Made by a program: the position numbers and the translations under genes. A stretch of 64,000 nucleotides of DNA from Pseudomonas viridiflava (lineage in GTDB: Bacteria; Pseudomonadota; Gammaproteobacteria; Pseudomonadales; Pseudomonadaceae): contig NZ_UWFN01000043.1 in NCBI RefSeq assembly GCF_900602065.1, positions 62,001 to 126,000 of the forward strand, in the 5' to 3' direction. Under the pieces are notes generated by a model that was given only the letters and a program-made list of their open reading frames with translations, did not search any database and had not been told where the DNA came from. Shown here piece after piece: positions 51,932 through 60,721 of the stretch; the first letter of the stretch is position 1, and each line of letters begins with the position of its first letter.

Positions 51932-52007
51932 CGTTCTGATGTTCCCCGGGATGTCGGTCCGCTTCTCAGGATAGCGTTTCCGGAGACTAGCGCATCCTTG
52001 CCCATCG

Positions 52008-53438
52008 TCACACCGTCAGCAGCAACTCCCGCAAGCGGTCCAGTGCCGGGTCTATATCAAGGGTTTCTATGGCGCCAAAGCCCAGATAGATGCCAGGGCG
52101 GCCAGGCGTTGACTGGTAATACGGGGCCAGAGAGTAAATGCCGACACCGTGCTGCCGGGCCTGCTGGATAAGTTGCTCAACATCCATCGGGATCTTGCAC
52201 CAGAGCGCCATGTGGAAACCCGCTGTCGCCGGAATGGCTTCGAACCAGGGTGACAAATCACTTGCGAAGCGCGCCAGGATACGCTCTCGTCGTCCCGCAT
52301 AAATCCCGTAACAGCGACGGATGTGCTTTGGCAGTAAACCGTCGTCAATGAACTTGGCCAGCGCCCACTGGTTCAGGGTACTGGTATGCCAGTCGGTCAA
52401 TTGGCGGGCCTTGATGACCGCGGCGTAAATTGCCGCGGGCAACACGGCATAGCCCAGACGCAGTTCCGGCAGCAGAGTTTTCGAAAACGTCCCGACGTAG
52501 GCGACTATTCCGTGAGGGTCCATGCTCTGCAGCGAATCGGTGGGCTGCCCCTCGTAGCGGAATTCGCTGTCGTAATCGTCCTCGATGATGATCGCGCCAA
52601 TGCGCCGCGCTTTTTCCAGCAATGCCTTGCGGCGCACGAGGCTCATGGGCATGCCCAAAGGCATCTGATGCGACGGCGTGACATAGATAAGCCGTGCATC
52701 TTCGGGGATCGCATCCACTTGCATGCCGTGTTCGTCCACGGGCACGCCAACCACCGTAGCCCCTTGGGCCGAGAATAATAGACGGGCCGGTCTATAACCC
52801 GGATCTTCCATCGCAACACAGCAACCAGGCTCGGTCAGCACGCGTGAAATCAGGTCCAGCGCCTGCTGCGCGCCGTTGCACACCACAACGTCATCCGCTA
52901 CGCAGCGCACGCCGCGGGCAAAGGCGATATGCCCGGCAATAGCCTTGCGCAAAATCTCCAGCCCTTGCGGCTGACTGTACAAACCGGGGGCCTTGGCCAT
53001 CTGTCGCAGGCCGTGTTGAATACAGCGTCGCCATTCTTCGTTAGGGAAGTGACTGCGACTGATCGCGCCACCAATAAAGTCGCCGCGTCGGGTTTCTTCG
53101 CGGGTAGGGTGGCGCAGGCCCAGATCAAGGTTTTGCCACCTGGCCAGCACTTCGGCGCTGGCCAGATCACAGGCTTCCTGCTTGCGTGACTGGGGCGTCG
53201 GCAGGTGGTTGACGAAGGTGCCGCTGCCGATCTTGCCGACCAAAAAGTTTTCGTAGGTCAGGCGTGAATAAGTGTCGGATATGGTTTTGCGTGACAAGCC
53301 CAGTTGTGTCGCCAGCAAGCGGCTGGGTGGCAGTTGCACACCCGCTGCCAGCCGTCCGCATTCAATACTGTCGCGCAATTGCTCATAGAGCTGGTTCGCC
53401 AGATCCTTGCGGCCTTTAATGACAATGTGCAGTTCCAT
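52008..53438 (-). CDS. MocR/PdxR-type regulator (GntR HTH + aminotransferase)
   Basis: The 476-residue protein has an N-terminal GntR winged HTH (~8-75; [38 protein letters not shown]) and a class-I aminotransferase-like domain (~105-476). The PLP Schiff-base lysine is K320 in GTFSKTLLPELRLGY. The conserved EDPGYRPAR, ASP of IIIEDDYDSEFRY and the CNGAQQALD block are present. MocR proteins bind PLP and often regulate PLP, GABA or taurine metabolism. The neighbouring LysR gene is 22 bases upstream in the same direction, so both may be co-transcribed. The target is not evident. Confidence 0.92.
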   Translation of the reverse strand: MELHIVIKGRKDLANQLYEQLRDSIECGRLAAGVQLPPSRLLATQLGLSRKTISDTYSRLTYENFLVGKIGSGTFVNHLPTPQSRKQEACDLASAEVLARWQNLDLGLRHPTREETRRGDFIGGAISRSHFPNEEWRRCIQHGLRQMAKAPGLYSQPQGLEILRKAIAGHIAFARGVRCVADDVVVCNGAQQALDLISRVLTEPGCCVAMEDPGYRPARLLFSAQGATVVGVPVDEHGMQVDAIPEDARLIYVTPSHQMPLGMPMSLVRRKALLEKARRIGAIIIEDDYDSEFRYEGQPTDSLQSMDPHGIVAYVGTFSKTLLPELRLGYAVLPAAIYAAVIKARQLTDWHTSTLNQWALAKFIDDGLLPKHIRRCYGIYAGRRERILARFASDLSPWFEAIPATAGFHMALWCKIPMDVEQLIQQARQHGVGIYSLAPYYQSTPGRPGIYLGFGAIETLDIDPALDRLRELLLTV

Positions 53439-53459
53439 AGCGTGCTCCTGGCCTTACCG

Positions 53460-54386
53460 TCACACGGGTGAGGGCTGGCGATTCTTCCAGTGCGTGTTGC
53501 GTTCGGCAATCAGGTTCTGCAACCAGTCCATGAATACCCGGCAGCGCTCCGGCAAATGTCGACGATGGGCGTAGAGCAGGGAGATTTTCATGGGCAGTGG
53601 ACGATGATCCGGGAGGATTTCGACCATGTCCCCGCTGAGTAAATGTTTGCACATGCCCATGCGCGGCGACTGAATGATACCCAGATTGCCCAGGCAGGCG
53701 GCTTCGTACGCCTGAACGTTATTAACGGTAACGCTGCGGGGCATGGCGAGGGTCTGGGTCTTGCCTTGCTCTTGATATTCAAAGAGCGCGGTATTGCCAC
53801 CAAACACCGTCACATAGTGGATCAGCCGGTGGTGCTGCAGGTCGGCCAGGGTCTGTGGGACGCCATGCTCACGGGCGTAACCGGCACCGACACAATTGAC
53901 CATCGCCAGGTCACCGAGATTTCGCGCGACGAGCGTGGTGTCCGGCAAGTCGCCGACGCGCAGCACACAGTCAAAGCCTTCCCTGACCAGATCGACGCGG
54001 CGGTCGGTGCTGCTGATCTCCAGATCGATCCCGGGGTGTTCGCTGAGAAACTCATGCAAGCGCGGCAGCACGATGTTATGGGCCATTGCAGTGGGCATGT
54101 CGACCCGCAGACGCCCGCTGAGCATCGCGTCGCTACGGAACAGCCCCTCCAGTTCGTCCATCTGCGCCAGCATCTCTTTACTGCGCTCATACAGCACGGC
54201 GCCGTCCGGAGTGGCCTGCACCTTACGCGTGGTGCGCAACAACAGGCGGGTGCCGAGCAGTTCCTCCAGCGCCCGTACCTGCTCGGAAACCGTCGAACGC
54301 GGCAACCCCAGCGCTTCACTGGCCTGGGTAAAACTCGACAGCTCGGTAACGCGCACAAACGAGCGCAACAGCTCCAGTTTGTTCAT
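53460..54386 (-). CDS. LysR-family transcriptional regulator
   Basis: The 308-residue LTTR is of the CrgA-like group: HTH at ~1-60 (MNKLELLRSFVRVTELSSFT, ALGLPRSTVSEQVRALEELL) and sensing domain at ~88-300 (GRLRVDMPTAMAHNIVLPRL, FDCVLRVGDL). It is divergent from the SDR at 54516 with a 129-base shared spacer, the standard arrangement for an LTTR and its target. The MocR-type gene follows 21 bases downstream on the same strand. The inducer is unknown. Confidence 0.9.
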   Translation of the reverse strand: MNKLELLRSFVRVTELSSFTQASEALGLPRSTVSEQVRALEELLGTRLLLRTTRKVQATPDGAVLYERSKEMLAQMDELEGLFRSDAMLSGRLRVDMPTAMAHNIVLPRLHEFLSEHPGIDLEISSTDRRVDLVREGFDCVLRVGDLPDTTLVARNLGDLAMVNCVGAGYAREHGVPQTLADLQHHRLIHYVTVFGGNTALFEYQEQGKTQTLAMPRSVTVNNVQAYEAACLGNLGIIQSPRMGMCKHLLSGDMVEILPDHRPLPMKISLLYAHRRHLPERCRVFMDWLQNLIAERNTHWKNRQPSPV

Positions 54387-54515
54387 GAGGACACGCCTTT
54401 ATTGTTCGTCGTGCTCGACCATTGATTTCGGGTTTTTACCATTTATCTGATATCCCGCGAACAATAGACTTTTCCTCACTCGCTGAACACTTCAACCTGA
54501 ACTGAGGGCATCACC

Positions 54516-55274
54516 ATGAGCAGAAAAATCGCGATCATCACGGGCGCCAGTCGTGGCTTGGGTAAAAGCACGGCATTGCACCTCGCCGCGCAGGGCGTGG
54601 ACATTATCGGGACCTATCAAAGCCGCCAGGCTGACGCTCAGGCGGTAGCGGATGAAATCCAGGCGTTGGGCGGCAAGGCCCGGATGCTTCAGCTGGATGT
54701 CGGGCAGAGCGACAGCTTTGACGCGTTCGCCGCCCAATTAAAAGAAGTGTTGAAAGAGGTCTTCAATGCGGGGCAGTTTGATTTTCTCGTCAATAACGCC
54801 GGTGCCGGCATTTACGGCAGCATCGCCCAGACCACCGAAACTCAGTTCGACCAACTGGTGAACATGCACTTCAAAGGGCCATTCTTCCTCACTCAGAAGC
54901 TATTGCCGCTGATTGCCGACGGTGGACGAATCATCAACCTGTCCAGCGGGCTGGCGCGTTTCAGCATGGTCGGCTATGCCGCCTACGCGTCAATGAAAGG
55001 CGCGGTTGAAGTCTGGACTCGTTATCTGGCGCAAGAGCTGGGGCCCCGTGGAATAAATGTAAACGTGCTCGCGCCAGGTGCCATTGCTACTGATTTCGGG
55101 GGCGGCACGGTGCGAGACAATGCTGAAGTGAACAAGATGATTGCTTCCAGCACCGCGTTGGGCCGGGTGGGCGAGGCGGACGATATCGGTGCCGCGATCA
55201 GCATGCTGCTGGGGGATGGCGGCAAGTGGATCAACGGGCAGCGCATAGAAGCGTCGGGCGGGGTTTTTCTTTAA
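54516..55274 (+). CDS. Short-chain dehydrogenase/reductase
   Basis: The 252-residue classical SDR has TGASRGLG (10-17) as cofactor motif, NNAGAG (about 93-98) and the catalytic serine/tyrosine/lysine set in LSSGLARFS and YASMKGA. The variant YASMK still has the YxxxK geometry. LVNNAGAGIYG and VLAPGAIATDFGGG are typical of ketoreductases acting with NADPH on small carbonyl substrates. A purine-rich GAGGGC precedes the ATG. It is divergent from and probably controlled by the LysR gene at 53460. The substrate is not inferable. Confidence 0.9.
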   Translation: MSRKIAIITGASRGLGKSTALHLAAQGVDIIGTYQSRQADAQAVADEIQALGGKARMLQLDVGQSDSFDAFAAQLKEVLKEVFNAGQFDFLVNNAGAGIYGSIAQTTETQFDQLVNMHFKGPFFLTQKLLPLIADGGRIINLSSGLARFSMVGYAAYASMKGAVEVWTRYLAQELGPRGINVNVLAPGAIATDFGGGTVRDNAEVNKMIASSTALGRVGEADDIGAAISMLLGDGGKWINGQRIEASGGVFL

Positions 55275-55330
55275 GCCAAACGGCAGCGCCCATCAACCAA
55301 AGATGCAATCTTGACGTTTTAACCCGGTTT

Positions 55331-55418
55331 TGTAGGAGTGAGCTTGCTCGCGATAGCGTCAGGTCAGGCGATAATTTATCGACAGGAAAAACCTATCGCG
55401 AGCAAGCTCACTCCTACA
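55331..55418. repeat. REP doublet, GAGCTTGCTCGCGATAG type
   Basis: Perfect 26-base arms lie at 55331-55356 and 55393-55418 with a 36-base centre. It lies in the convergent spacer between the SDR and the RcnB-like gene, with no other gene present. Confidence 0.9.
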
Positions 55419-55471
55419 GGGTTCAGTGTTTGCCGCAAGATACCGGGGCCTGACCTGCAGTTGCGGTGATG

Positions 55472-55780
55472 TTACTTTTTCACCGGCACGATTTCAGTGA
55501 TCTGCCCGTTGGTGAGCTGTACTTGCACATATTTATCGTGGATCTGCACCCACTGGGATTCTTTGGCCGGTTCTTTCAGGCCGCGTTTGCTCCAGTCTTT
55601 GAGACCTTCTTCGGTGCGGCGGAATTTTTCAGGGGCGCGGGAGCCGAGCTCCAGCTCATGCATGTTGTCTTTGGACTTCTCGATGGTCGGCTCAGGGGCA
55701 TCGGCAGCCTGGACTGACAGGCTGGTCAGAGATACACAGCCAAGAATTGCCAGACAGGCGACGAGTGATTTGCTCTTCAT
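55472..55780 (-). CDS. RcnB-like small periplasmic protein
   Basis: The 102-residue protein has a Sec signal peptide (~1-25, cleavage after VQAA), a charged middle and the C-terminal segment SQWVQIHDKYVQVQLTNGQI, which resembles the WxxxG/DxYVLV end of RcnB-family proteins. RcnB is periplasmic and linked to nickel/cobalt homeostasis in E. coli, but Pseudomonas homologues are mostly uncharacterised. GGAG 8 bases before the ATG supports the start. It stands as a single gene between a REP doublet and the qorB-like gene. The family call is tentative. Confidence 0.7.
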   Translation of the reverse strand: MKSKSLVACLAILGCVSLTSLSVQAADAPEPTIEKSKDNMHELELGSRAPEKFRRTEEGLKDWSKRGLKEPAKESQWVQIHDKYVQVQLTNGQITEIVPVKK

Positions 55781-55937
55781 ATACAGCTCCTAGGGCTCAG
55801 TGCGTAATGCTCTGTTCGTAGCTCTAGGACAACCGTCGAAAAAAATCATTCGGTTTGATTGTTCAGTGATGGCAGTTTGGGTGGTTGATCCGTGAACCAG
55901 TGCTCGCCCTGACGATACAGGGCGAGCATCTGTGTCA

Positions 55938-56795
55938 TTAATTTTTCAGTGTTTCGGCGACGGTGGTGGCCAGCGGCGTAGTCGGGCGGCCGATCAAGGC
56001 GCTCAATTGGCGGCTGTCATCGAACAGTGCGCCCTTGGCGGCGGCCGCGTCCGAGTCTGACAGCAGATCAGCAACGAAACCTGGCAAGCCTGCCTGAACC
56101 AGTGCGGCTTGAAAGTCAGCCTGTGGCAGGTCGGTATAAGGCACGGTTTTGCCTGACTGCTTCGATATTTCTGCGGCAAAGTTGCTCAGCGTATAGAAAT
56201 CGTCGCCAGCCAGTTCATAGACGCGACCAGCCTGATCCTCGGCCGAGGTCAATGCTGCAACGGCTGCGTCTGCGTAATCGGCGCGCGCTGCCGAGCTGAT
56301 ACGGCCATCAGCCGCGCTGCCAAACACTGCGCCATGTTCCAGCGCCGCAGGGATGCCTGCCGTGTAATTCTCCGTGTACCAGCCGTTGCGCAGCAGCACG
56401 AACGGTATACCGGACGCCCGCAGCGCAGTTTCGGTCTGGCGGTGCTCTTCTGCCAGGCTCAGCAATGAGGTGTCAGCATGCAGAACGCTGGTGTAGGCGA
56501 GCAGTTTTACGCGGGCACGTTTTGCCGCGTCGATGACGGCTTGATGCTGGGCGGTACGTTGACCCACTTCGCTGGATGAAATCAGCAGAATTTTCTCGGC
56601 ACCTTTGAATGCGCTGTCCAGTGTCGCGGCTTGAGAGTAGTCGGCGTGACGCACCTGTACGCCCAATGCAGCGAGATCGGCCGCTTTTTCAGGGCTGCGC
56701 ACGGCAGCAACGATTTTCTCCGCAGGTACGCGGGTGAGCAGTTTTTCAATGACAAGACGGCCTAACTGGCCGGTGGCTCCGGTGATGACGTACAT
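55938..56795 (-). CDS. QorB/YtfG-like NAD(P)H-binding oxidoreductase (NmrA type)
   Basis: The 285-residue protein starts at ATG 56795 (GAGGAA 9 bases upstream) with MYVITGATGQLGRLVIEKLL, the Rossmann motif GATGQLG of NmrA-like atypical SDRs. It lacks the YxxxK active site, as expected for QorB/YtfG-type NADPH:quinone oxidoreductases, and carries LRNGWYTENY, a family signature. It is divergent from the HxlR regulator at 56882, the same arrangement as ytfG-ytfH in E. coli, so it is probably induced by quinones or electrophiles through HxlR. Confidence 0.9.
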   Translation of the reverse strand: MYVITGATGQLGRLVIEKLLTRVPAEKIVAAVRSPEKAADLAALGVQVRHADYSQAATLDSAFKGAEKILLISSSEVGQRTAQHQAVIDAAKRARVKLLAYTSVLHADTSLLSLAEEHRQTETALRASGIPFVLLRNGWYTENYTAGIPAALEHGAVFGSAADGRISSAARADYADAAVAALTSAEDQAGRVYELAGDDFYTLSNFAAEISKQSGKTVPYTDLPQADFQAALVQAGLPGFVADLLSDSDAAAAKGALFDDSRQLSALIGRPTTPLATTVAETLKN

Positions 56796-56881
56796 GCTCG
56801 GTTCCTCGAATGTATTTAAGGGAAGCCAGAGCATAAACATGATGCTAACCTTTCGTAAGTACGTACAAAAAGGTAAGTGTC

Positions 56882-57298
56882 ATGAATGGGTCAGAGCAGC
56901 AAAGCCGTTCATTGCTAGCAGCCGCGATGGAAGTTCGGGCGGGCGAGTTGATGGCGGTTGATTGTCCGTCGCGGGTTGTACTCAATCATGTGTGCAGCCG
57001 TTGGGGGGTGTTGGTGCTGGTGGTGCTGCGCAGCGGCATGCACCGCTTCAGCGAGCTGCGTCGCAAGATTGGCGGGGTGAGCGAGAAAATGCTCTCGCAG
57101 ACGCTGCAGCATCTGGAGGGTGATGGTTTCGTCGAGCGCAAGGCGCTGCCGGTGGTACCGCCCCATGTCGAATATCGCCTGACACCGCTGGGTGAAGAAG
57201 TGGCACAGCAGGTCGAAGGTCTGGCGAACTGGATCGAGGATAATCTGCCGCGGATCATGGCTGCGCGAGAAGAAGTGGATTCAGCCAGATTGAGCTGA
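56882..57298 (+). CDS. HxlR-family transcriptional regulator (YtfH-like)
   Basis: The 138-residue MarR/HxlR winged helix has the family core LSQTLQHLEGDGFVERK and YRLTPLGEEVAQQVEGLANW. The cysteine in VDCPSRVVLNHV near residue 25 lies where HxlR sensors such as YodB/HypR use a redox cysteine; the family use of that residue is inferred. It is divergent from the qorB-like gene (86-base spacer), its likely target. The last ~15 codons and the downstream sequence are present again in the following tandem duplication. Confidence 0.9.
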   Translation: MNGSEQQSRSLLAAAMEVRAGELMAVDCPSRVVLNHVCSRWGVLVLVVLRSGMHRFSELRRKIGGVSEKMLSQTLQHLEGDGFVERKALPVVPPHVEYRLTPLGEEVAQQVEGLANWIEDNLPRIMAAREEVDSARLS

Positions 57299-57322
57299 TT
57301 ACTGTTTGATGTGGCAGTAACT

Positions 57323-57411
57323 TGTGGGAGCGGTGCTTGCCCGCGATAAACGATAACGCGGTATGTCATCTAGCTGCGTCTTATGCATCGCGAGCAAGCT
57401 CTGCTCCCACA
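57323..57411. repeat. Mixed REP doublet with unlike arms
   Basis: The left arm (57323-57347) has the GGTGCTTGCCCGCGAT core, while the right arm (57387-57411) has the ATCGCGAGCAAGCTCTGCTCCCACA core of the other REP type. The arms therefore pair only partly. This doublet is inside unit 1 of the tandem duplication; unit 2 keeps the left arm (57542-57565) and a shortened right arm (57630-57644). Confidence 0.8.
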
Positions 57412-57678
57412 GGATCTGCGGGATTCCTTGAGCTTCACTCGGGCAAAAGATGACATGACGAGGCCGGGCAGTATCATGGCGGCGCGGTACGAAGTAGATC
57501 CAGCCAGACTGACCTGATTACTGTTTGATGTGGCAGTAACTTGTGGGAGCGGTGCTTGCCCGCGAATCAGTCAATGCGGTGAATCAGATGCACAGCGTTA
57601 TCGTTTTTCGTCGGAATGCCGCCCAGACCAAGCACCGCTCCCACAGGATCTGCGGGATTCCTTGAGCTTCACCCGGGC

Positions 57679-57711
57679 AAAAAAATGCCCGGCGACACGA
57701 AGAGGCCGGGC
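57679..57711 (-). terminator. Intrinsic terminator of the gluconate dehydrogenase operon
   Basis: Read on the minus strand, the stem GCCCGGC / GCCGGGC (57705-57711 with 57687-57693, loop of 11) is followed by ATTTTTTT (57679-57686). It lies 19 bases past the cytochrome c stop codon. Its degenerate second copy is the end of unit 1 at 57470. Confidence 0.88.
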
Positions 57712-57729
57712 AAAGGGGAGGTGAATCGG

Positions 57730-58956
57730 TTATTTCGGTTGCAGCGCCTCGCGGACCGCCTTCACGTCAGCGCTGGACACCGCAGGGGCGGCATTACCCC
57801 AGCTATTGCGCACGTAGGTCAGTACGTTAGCGACGTTGTCATCGGACAGCGCCCAGCCCAGTGCCGGCATAGCCGGGGCGGTCGGCGCAGCATCGGTGGC
57901 TCCGGCGCGACTGCCCGCCAGTACTACGCGAATCATCGACGACGGATCTGCGCTGTTGACCAGCGGGGCCATAGCCAGTTTCGGGAACAGGTTCTCTGTA
58001 CCTTCGCCATTGCCTACGTGGCACGCCGAACAGCGGTCGGCATAGATGGTTTTGCCTGCGACCATGGCCGGATCTTTCGCGTCCAGGGCTTTGGGCGGTG
58101 CAGCCGGTTTCGCGCCATCCTTGAGGTACACCGCCACGGCCATCAGGTCCGCGTCCTTCCAGTGCTGCGATGAATGCTCGACTTCCTCTGCCATAGGGCC
58201 GGAGGCAATATCGAAACGATTGGCACCGGTCTTCAGGTACTTGACGATGTCTTCCTCGGTCCACTTGCCAATGCCGCTGTGGGCGTCGGCGGTGATGTTC
58301 GGTGCGACCCAGTTCTGCAGGTTGGCACCGGTCAGGAACTGGTCGTTTTTGTCGCCACCGGTCAGGCCCTTGGGCGTGTGGCAAGTGCCGCAATGCCCGA
58401 GACCTTCCACCAGATAAGCGCCGCGGTTCCACTGTTCGGACTTCTGCGGATTGGCTTTGAATTCGCCCTCTTTGAAGTTCATCAGGTTCCACGCCAGCAA
58501 GCTGGTGCGCACGTTGAACGGGAAGGGCAACTGGTTGGTTTCAACCTTGTTTTCCACCGCATCCAGCGTTTGCAGGTAGGCCCAGATCGCCTGGTTATCC
58601 TGACGCGTCACTTTGGTGTAAGCGGTGTAGGGCATGGCGCCGTACAAACGCTTGCCGTCCAGGCCGTGACCTTTGGACATGGCGTTCTGGAAATCCTCGA
58701 ATGTCCAGCGGCCAATGCCGGTGACCGGGTCAGGCGTGATGTTCGCCCCCAGCAGTTTGCCGAACGGCGTATCAAGCACTACGCCCCCGGAGAAGGCCGG
58801 TTTGCCGGGCAAGGTATGGCACGCCGTGCAGTCGCCCAGAGTGGTCAGATAACGGCCTTGTTCCACCAGGTTGTACGAGTCGGCACCGGTGCCGGCGTGT
58901 GCGACGTTAAGGGTCAGGCCCAGTACGCCGACACAGACAGAAAGAAGAGTCTTCAT
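57730..58956 (-). CDS. Membrane-bound alcohol/gluconate dehydrogenase cytochrome c subunit (three haems)
   Basis: The 408-residue protein has a Sec signal peptide (~1-21) and three haem c motifs: CTACH (43-47), CGTCH (189-193) and CSACH (309-313). This is the size and spacing of the cytochrome subunit of FAD-dependent gluconate, sorbitol or alcohol dehydrogenases, which pass electrons from the flavoprotein to ubiquinone on the periplasmic side of the inner membrane. It overlaps the flavoprotein gene by 4 bases and ends the operon, followed by an intrinsic terminator. Confidence 0.93.
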   Translation of the reverse strand: MKTLLSVCVGVLGLTLNVAHAGTGADSYNLVEQGRYLTTLGDCTACHTLPGKPAFSGGVVLDTPFGKLLGANITPDPVTGIGRWTFEDFQNAMSKGHGLDGKRLYGAMPYTAYTKVTRQDNQAIWAYLQTLDAVENKVETNQLPFPFNVRTSLLAWNLMNFKEGEFKANPQKSEQWNRGAYLVEGLGHCGTCHTPKGLTGGDKNDQFLTGANLQNWVAPNITADAHSGIGKWTEEDIVKYLKTGANRFDIASGPMAEEVEHSSQHWKDADLMAVAVYLKDGAKPAAPPKALDAKDPAMVAGKTIYADRCSACHVGNGEGTENLFPKLAMAPLVNSADPSSMIRVVLAGSRAGATDAAPTAPAMPALGWALSDDNVANVLTYVRNSWGNAAPAVSSADVKAVREALQPK

Positions 58957-60716
58957 ACCGGGATCATCTCCCCTGGGCGCTTCAGGTATCGGGTGCGAAT
59001 CGCATCGGCCGCCTTGAAGGCCAGTGCCGCGACGGTGCCGGTGGGGTTGTAGCCAGGGTTCTGCGGGAAGGCCGAAGAGCCCACCACAAACAGGTTCGGT
59101 ACATCCCAGACCTGCAGGTATTTGTTCACCGAACTGGTCTTCGGGTCCGCGCCCATGATGAAGCCACCGACAATGTGCGAAGACTGATACGGCGAACTGT
59201 TCCAGTGCCCGGTCTGGGCGCTGTCGACCATTTGCACCGGGTTCATGCTCTTGGCGATCTCGTGGACCTTGCCGGTCACGTACGCGGCCATCTTGCGGTC
59301 GTTTTCCGGGAAGTCGAAAGTGATGCGTAGCAAGGGGCGTCCCAGCGGGTCCTTGTAGGTCGGGTCCAGCGACAGGTAGTTGCCGCGGATCGAGTAGCTG
59401 CTCGCTTCACAGCCGATGGACATGCTGTTGGCGTAGTTCTTGACGGTCGCCTGCTTCCATTGCGAGCCCCAGGTCGGTGTGCCGGGGGGTACCGGGCGCG
59501 ATTCGATAGGCGCTGCGCCAATAGGCGTGACTCGCGTGCTGCCGCCACCGACGAAACCCAGACCGGAGTGGTCGAAGTTGTCGTTGTTGAATTCATCAAT
59601 GCCCATGCCAATCGCGCCGCCGCCGATGAACGGGTTGAAGTTCTTGTCATCGAAGAACAGACGCACGTTGTTGGCGGTCTGGTAGGCATAGTTACGGCCG
59701 GTTGTACCGGTGTTGGTCACCGGGTCGTAAGGCTTGCCAACCCCGGACAGCAGCATCAGGCGTACGTTTTCAAAGATGAAGGCGCTGATTACGACCAGAT
59801 CGGCAGGTTGCTCGAACTCTTCGCCGTTGGCATCGACAAAGATGATCCCGGTGGCGCGCTTGCCGGTGCTGTCCATGGTCACGCGCAGCACTTCACAATT
59901 GGTCTTGGCGGTGAAGTTCGGCTTGCGAATCAACACCGGCAGTACCGTGGTGATCGCACTGGCCTTGGAGTAGTTGGCACAGCCGTAGTTGGTGCAGAAA
60001 CCACAGAAGGTGCAGGCACCCATGGTCACGCCCAGCGAGTTGGTGTAAGCCCGGGAAACCAGTGCCGAGGGTACGGGGAAGGGCTTGTAGCCCAGATTCT
60101 TCGCCGCTTCGGCGAACAATACCGGCGCGTAAGTCTGCTCGGTAGGCGGGTTCGGGTATTCTTCCGAGCGCGCACCTTCGAAGGTGTTGCCGCCTTCCTG
60201 AATCACCCCCTTGATGTTGCCAGCCTTGCCGGAAACTCCGGCCAGACGGTCGAACTTGGTGTAGAACGGCTCCATTTCTTCCCAGTCAGTGCCCCAGTCC
60301 TGCAGGGTCAACTCGGCGGGCAGCTCTTTGCCGTAACGCTCGGTCAGGTGGCTGTGCAGGCGGAACTCTTCAGGCTGAAAGCGAAAGGCAATGCCAGCCC
60401 AGTGGTTGCCTGCGCCACCGGTTCCGTTACCAGGGTGAAAAGAACCCCAGCTGCGCATAGGCAAGGCTGTTTCCGTGACGTTGTTGCGGATGGTGCACGT
60501 GTTCTGTTTGGTGCGCAGCATCAGATCCTGACGGCGCGCATAGCGCAATTCGTCAGTGGCGGAGGCGATGTTGAAGTCCGCTGCCGTGTCGCGCCACGGG
60601 CCGCGTTCGAAGCCAATAACACTCAAGCCTTCATCGGCCAGTTCGTTGGCAATGATAGATCCGGCCCAGCCGAGTCCGACAACCACCACATCGGTGGAAG
60701 GTAGTTTTCTAGCCAT
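58953..60716 (-). CDS. FAD-dependent GMC oxidoreductase (gluconate 2-dehydrogenase large subunit)
   Basis: The 587-residue flavoprotein starts with a Rossmann motif (VVVGLGWAGSIIANEL, about residues 10-26). It continues with FGFERG-type FIGFERGPW and GNGTGGAGNHWAGIAFRF, and ends with the GMC C-terminal domain holding the active-site histidine in GHWNSSPYQSSHIVGGFIMG and GYNPTGTVAALAF. The GCTFCGFCTNYGC cysteine cluster is typical of the gluconate-dehydrogenase flavoprotein, which can bind an Fe-S cluster. It has no signal peptide, as in the family where it is co-exported with the Tat-signal small subunit. It overlaps the cytochrome gene by 4 bases. Confidence 0.93.
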   Translation of the reverse strand: MARKLPSTDVVVVGLGWAGSIIANELADEGLSVIGFERGPWRDTAADFNIASATDELRYARRQDLMLRTKQNTCTIRNNVTETALPMRSWGSFHPGNGTGGAGNHWAGIAFRFQPEEFRLHSHLTERYGKELPAELTLQDWGTDWEEMEPFYTKFDRLAGVSGKAGNIKGVIQEGGNTFEGARSEEYPNPPTEQTYAPVLFAEAAKNLGYKPFPVPSALVSRAYTNSLGVTMGACTFCGFCTNYGCANYSKASAITTVLPVLIRKPNFTAKTNCEVLRVTMDSTGKRATGIIFVDANGEEFEQPADLVVISAFIFENVRLMLLSGVGKPYDPVTNTGTTGRNYAYQTANNVRLFFDDKNFNPFIGGGAIGMGIDEFNNDNFDHSGLGFVGGGSTRVTPIGAAPIESRPVPPGTPTWGSQWKQATVKNYANSMSIGCEASSYSIRGNYLSLDPTYKDPLGRPLLRITFDFPENDRKMAAYVTGKVHEIAKSMNPVQMVDSAQTGHWNSSPYQSSHIVGGFIMGADPKTSSVNKYLQVWDVPNLFVVGSSAFPQNPGYNPTGTVAALAFKAADAIRTRYLKRPGEMIPV

Positions 60717-60721
60717 GTCGA

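Larger units (their letters stand above)
57254..57712. repeat. Tandem duplication (~220 + ~240 bases) of gene tail, REP doublet and terminator
   Basis: Unit 1 (57254-57470) and unit 2 (57473-57712) lie head to tail. Both begin with the last ~15 codons of the HxlR gene (ATCATGGC... CTGATTACTGTTTG, offset 219). They continue into a REP element (identical for ~50 bases from 57297/57516), then AGGATCTGCGGGATTCCTTG (offset 234), and end in AGGCCGGGCA. In unit 1 the terminator hairpin has degenerated. The gene copy in unit 2 is a non-coding remnant. Confidence 0.9.

Noticed and set aside
57254..57712. CRISPR array or phage attachment site at the tandem repeat
   Set aside because: Only two long imperfect units with a REP inside, no regular short repeats or spacers, no integrase or tRNA nearby.
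59460..60704. 414-residue frame antisense to the GMC oxidoreductase gene
   Set aside because: Exact shadow of a clearly real flavoprotein gene; its product has no recognisable motif and arises from high third-base GC.
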